This document shows, one piece after another, positions 60,087 through 64,000 of a stretch of 64,000 nucleotides of DNA. The notes under the pieces are model-generated. The model saw only the letters and a program-made list of their open reading frames with translations, searched no databases and was not told the DNA's origin. A program made the translations under genes and the position numbers. The DNA is from Areca catechu (taxonomy: Eukaryota; Streptophyta; Magnoliopsida; Arecales; Arecaceae), in NCBI GenBank assembly GCA_021397845.1, contig CM038051.1, forward strand, positions 15,028,327 to 15,092,326, written 5' to 3'. The first letter of the stretch is position 1. Each line of letters opens with the position of its first letter.

Positions 60087-60340
60087 CTCTGGGTCCTCCC
60101 CTCTTGTTTTCTTTCCCTCTTTGCACGGTTAACCACCGGTGAGCTAGCTGCAGGCGGTGGACCTGCTGGTGGCGACGAAGCAGCTCCACTCCTTCACCCG
60201 CGAGTGGGGCCAGCGGAACGACCTCCACCACCACCAAGGAGGCTAAGCGGCGGACCAGATCCTCCAGTAGTAGTACTACGATACGCTGTGCCGTGCGTCC
60301 TCAAGCCATATCCCAAGCGCTACTGAAATGGGTAATGTCA
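60087..60340 (+). other. G/C-rich fragment, possible gene relic
   Basis: About 250 bp of higher G/C. One frame reads VDLLVATKQLHSFTREWGQR before a stop. It may be a relic of a host exon, but I cannot name the family. Confidence 0.3.
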
Positions 60341-61055
60341 AGTATATACAAATACATTCAGATTGAAGCAGGGCTGAAGTTAGGTCAATTCTGAGAACTA
60401 GGTAGAGTATTTGATAGAAACAGCAAGGGACTGTACTTCTGCATAGTTAAAAGGGAATAATAATAATAAATAATAATTTTAATCTGAAATTTATTTGCAG
60501 TAAATAAAGATGTGCAATTAAATTGCTCAAACCATAAAATTGACCAGAACTACTAATTTCTGTTTCAGTAACAAGAAAGGGAGAGAAAAAAAAAAAAAAT
60601 GTTTGGTATGCTTGATTACTAGCTACGGGTGACACTTTGAATGTAAGGCGCAAGACATGGACCGAATTTTAGATTTTACGAGTTAATTTTTTGGTTCATT
60701 AATCAGCCAACCTTAACTTAGGCATTTCTCTTCTCTGTAGGAGGAATTGGCCTATAAGTCAAAGTTTTTAAAAACTAAGATATTGGCCATCAAATTATTC
60801 ATCTAGTAAAATTAAGAGTGATCATATATATATGGTAAAATAAATCATTCAACCAACAGTTCTGATATGAATACATCCAAGAAAGTCAGAGATAAAAAAA
60901 TCATGAAAAAGAGCAGGGCCTCTCTCAACTGAGTCCATAACACTTGACCGAAGTAATTGCCCACATAGGAGACCATCGAATCGATCGTGAAATTAACCTC
61001 TCAATATACATACCTGACAACAATAGTCCAGCAACCCTATAAAAGAAAAGCAATA
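60341..61055. other. AT-rich DNA, no gene seen
   Basis: Nothing recognised apart from short A tracts near 60588. Confidence 0.5.
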
Positions 61056-61345
61056 TTACGAATAATCGAAGGGTGTGGACCTTATAGCCTCCTGAATCCA
61101 GTAAATTACCGTAGCCGAATTACCCTCAATGATAAGCTGATCTAACTGTAAGATCCGACAATCATACCGAATACTAGCCCAAATATCCCAAAACTCCGTC
61201 ATCAAGACCGTCGGGTCTAGTAGATGGCAACCCCCAGTAGCAATAATGCCGAACCCAAAACTACATATAACAAATCCAACACCCCCTATCCCTTCCCCTG
61301 ACACTCCTATCAAAATTAACCTTGAAGAACCTTAGAGGAAAAGAC
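61056..61345 (-). pseudogene. RNase H remnant, LINE-type
   Basis: The minus strand reads VNFDRSV, then after a one-base shift GGVGFVICSFGFGIIATGG and LIIEGNSATVIYWIQEA. This is the pattern of the RNase H domain (RVT_3-like) at the C-terminus of plant non-LTR elements. About 95 residues remain, with no reverse transcriptase nearby. Inactive. Confidence 0.6.
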
Positions 61346-62040
61346 TTTCAAAAAATGAAAACCCGGTGGAATGCTTGAAGAACAGAATCGGAACCTCAAG
61401 TCTCCGTAGTTAACAAGATCAACATCTAATCTTCTCTATATGGTTCCAAACTCTTTCAACAATAATCTTGGTGGAGAATCTTGAGGAGCTAAAAATAATA
61501 GTATTTTAGATGAGCCAGATATGATAAATAATATAAGATAGAAGAGGGGTGAACAGTATTTGACCGGTGATCATATCCTTTAGTGATCCGGTATTATCAC
61601 AATATCTTATAAAATATCAATTTTGTATGGATCTCATAGGTGGGGGTGTCATTATAGGCATAGGTTGATGACTTAGCTGAGATGAAAATCTTGGACCTGC
61701 CTGCCATTGATAAGAGCTAGGTATATAGCTCGGTAGATAGATAGGATTTGACTAAAAATAAGATCTTGCATCACTCTTTTGTCGTCTCTTTATTGGATAT
61801 TGATGGTTGAAAGGGTCAAGACATGATCATCATGGATGACTCGATTAAATCTAAAAATATTTTTGGGACACATGATTGGAATAGTGAGAGAGTACACTAT
61901 TCCGACATTTTAGTGGTGTCAGGCTGATATATTCATCGATGATGAGAAAAGTATGTAAAAACATTGCAATCCAAATCGAACATAGCCAGGTGAGATTGGG
62001 GTCCAGTGGATTAGCTACCGGGATTTGTCTCCCTCTTCTT
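61346..62040. other. Intergenic DNA, no gene seen
   Basis: No coding frame or repeat was recognised. Confidence 0.45.
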
Positions 62041-62046
62041 TTATCT

Positions 62047-62074
<28 letters not shown>
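62047..62074 (+). repeat. (TA)n microsatellite
   Basis: Fourteen or so TA dinucleotides. Confidence 0.9.
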
Positions 62075-62079
<5 letters not shown>

Positions 62080-62459
62080 TCTTCTTGACTTATTGATTTG
62101 ACCTTTGGCAAGACTTTGGATCTACTTGACGCCAATGCCCCGGGGTTGGCGACACGTGGAATTATCCCCCCGAATCCCATGGCAGTACATTTGGTCAAAC
62201 TATCAAACTCGGACCAGGTCCAAACAGACCACGTACGCCAAATTGCACGGTGGAGAACACGCCACGTTACCCCAATTCTCCATTGCGTGTTAACACCGTG
62301 CATGCGCTTCAAGATTTGCCCTGGTCCACTTGGACCCGGTGCATACAATAATTTCTTGTGGGTTTGGAGTTTGGTGCGCTCCAACTTTTTTTTTTTTTTA
62401 TAAAGAAAAGAAGAGGGGGACAAACCGTAATTTTTTCGCGGTATAGCTATCGCTACAGG

Positions 62460-62601
62460 CCTCAACCTCACTAGGCTATGTTCGATTCAAACCATAATTT
62501 TTTTGCGTGCTCTCTCTATCACCAGTGAGGCCTCAACCTCACTAGACTATGTTCGATTCAAACCGTAATTTTTTCGCGTGCTCTCTCTATCACCGGTGAG
62601 C
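62460..62601 (+). repeat. 71-bp tandem duplication
   Basis: CCTCAACCTCACTA(G)G...CTCTCTATCACC occurs twice, starting at 62460 and 62531, with a few differences. Confidence 0.8.
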
Positions 62602-63339
62602 ACATCAGCATGATATCACTAAGACATCGAAGTAGTGCACGAAGTAGTGCACGAAATAGTGCGCTCTCTCATCACTCCGATCACGTATCCCAGAAAATAT
62701 CTTGATTTAATCGAGTTATCCATTGGGATCATGCCTCGAACCTATGATCGATAAAAGACGAGTTTAAGTCTCTATCAATCGGGCTACCATCTTAGCGGTG
62801 TGCGCTCCAACTCTCTAAGCGGATGCTTCTAATTGTGGTAGATCGTTTAATATTTATATGCTTGTTTGGCAAACCCAACTTTACTTCAGGGATCTAAGAT
62901 ATGCACTCACCTGGAAGAATTAATCAACCTTAGAGGGGATATATGGCAAACCCATACTTATCTTGATCCGTATGTTTATATCAATCTTGATAAAATATTT
63001 AAAATACCCTTCATGACATTTCGTGACAAGCAAATATGGGCCATTTAATATTATGTAACCTTCTTAAATTTCTTGCTATAAGATAAAAGGATATGTTGGT
63101 GGTGAACGTGGAGGTAATGTTTGTCAATAATAAGGTTGGCAATTATATAGAATGGTATGCTATCCACGATAGGATGATCGTGTCCTTTCAAATACGAGTG
63201 AGAGTTTGATTCTGCTTGAACTTAAAATAAAATAAAATAAAATAAAATAAAATCTACTTAAATATAAATTCTAGTATTTGTAAAAAAAAATAATTAAACA
63301 AAGTAATATCATAAATTAAGATTCTATTTGAAATAAGAC
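62602..63339. other. Intergenic DNA with (AATAA)n
   Basis: No gene recognised. An AATAA/AAAAT pentanucleotide tract lies at about 63224-63253. Confidence 0.5.
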
Positions 63340-63850
63340 AAGCAATGATTCTCAACAAATTGGATAGGCCGAATCAGATACGAGCCGGATCAAATACAGG
63401 TTAGGTCAAAAATTTATTAACCAAAATCTGGCATATTTATTAAATGGATCAAAAACTCGAGTTTGAATCTGATTTGTTTATTAAATAGGTAACTCAACTC
63501 GACCTGGATAATTCATTTATTAAATATGTCAAGCCAAATTAAACAAGCTAAATGGATTAAACAAATTAACTAGATCAAATTAAATATATCAGAAACATGT
63601 TAATCAGATTATAAATAGATTACATATGTTTTAAACATTAAATGAATCGGATTATGACTTGACCCGCCAATTATTAAATAGGTCAAAATGTTCGGAATGG
63701 ATTAAAGGTCTACTTAAATCCAACTCATTTAATAAACAGGTCTAGATGGGTTAATCCATTTATGACCTAATATTTTTATATCAAATCCAATTCTATTCAA
63801 AATGGATCATCCAATAATTAAATTAACCAGTTAAATCATAAATTACTACT
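63340..63850. repeat. Dispersed repeat, third copy
   Basis: Phrases such as TTATTAAATGGATC, TTATTAAATAGGTAAC and TTTAATAAACAGGTC relate it to 15900-16290 and 23130-23590. Confidence 0.5.
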
Positions 63851-64000
63851 CTTAATTAACGGATAGTAAATATTGGTCATATACATATGCCACCTCAGAC
63901 ATTCGAAGAAAATGACAGAAACTGATACAAATAATTTACAAACTAAACAACAACTAAATAAAGAAGTCTTCAATCATCAAGCTGTACTCTCAATTTTGAA

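Overview
The window looks like nuclear DNA of a monocot plant; a palm is plausible, but that is inference. It is AT-rich and dominated by transposable elements. I see one intact host gene: an intronless CBL-interacting protein kinase (CIPK12/19 type) at 17608-19053, with a G/C-biased coding sequence typical of monocot genes and three CACGTG motifs upstream. No tRNA, rRNA, CRISPR or prokaryote-style feature was found.

Layout. (1) 1-15.8 kb: a Tourist/Harbinger-like element (1152-15779, TSD TTA) is split by a 13.55 kb Ty3/gypsy element of Tat type, called A (2101-15652, TSD AGAGG). A is in turn interrupted by a probable solo LTR (9419-11871) that carries nine 185-bp tandem repeats. (2) 15.8-24.4 kb: CIPK and its flanks. 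(3) 24435-33313: a degraded Mutator-like element (MULE), called D, with a mudrA-type transposase and a plant-mobile-domain (PMD) gene, imperfect terminal inverted repeats and a near-perfect 9-bp target duplication. (4) 34-43 kb: a doubtful CACTA-like element holding E (35351-40234, TSD ATAAG), a gypsy derivative that has lost gag-pol and kept only its antisense gene. (5) 43581-60081: a second Tat-type element, B, on the minus strand (TSD TGTTG). It is split at the gag/pol boundary by C (52450-57535), a deleted plus-strand relative. (6) 60-64 kb: small relics and simple repeats.

The common theme of A, B, C and E is a large gypsy element with two converging transcription units. gag-pol runs from the 5' LTR. 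A second gene with the 'putative gypsy type transposon' (Transposase_28) fold runs antisense from near the 3' LTR. In A and B this antisense gene has a conserved TATA box (TATAAAA) 136-149 bp before its ATG, conserved upstream blocks and two introns at matching positions. The two units meet in an array of short hairpins (stem CTAAGTC or CAAGTC, loop CGAA). All element genes are damaged, mostly by nonsense changes of the kind C-to-T decay produces. LTR pairs, target duplications and nesting were worked out by eye, so percent identities are not given.
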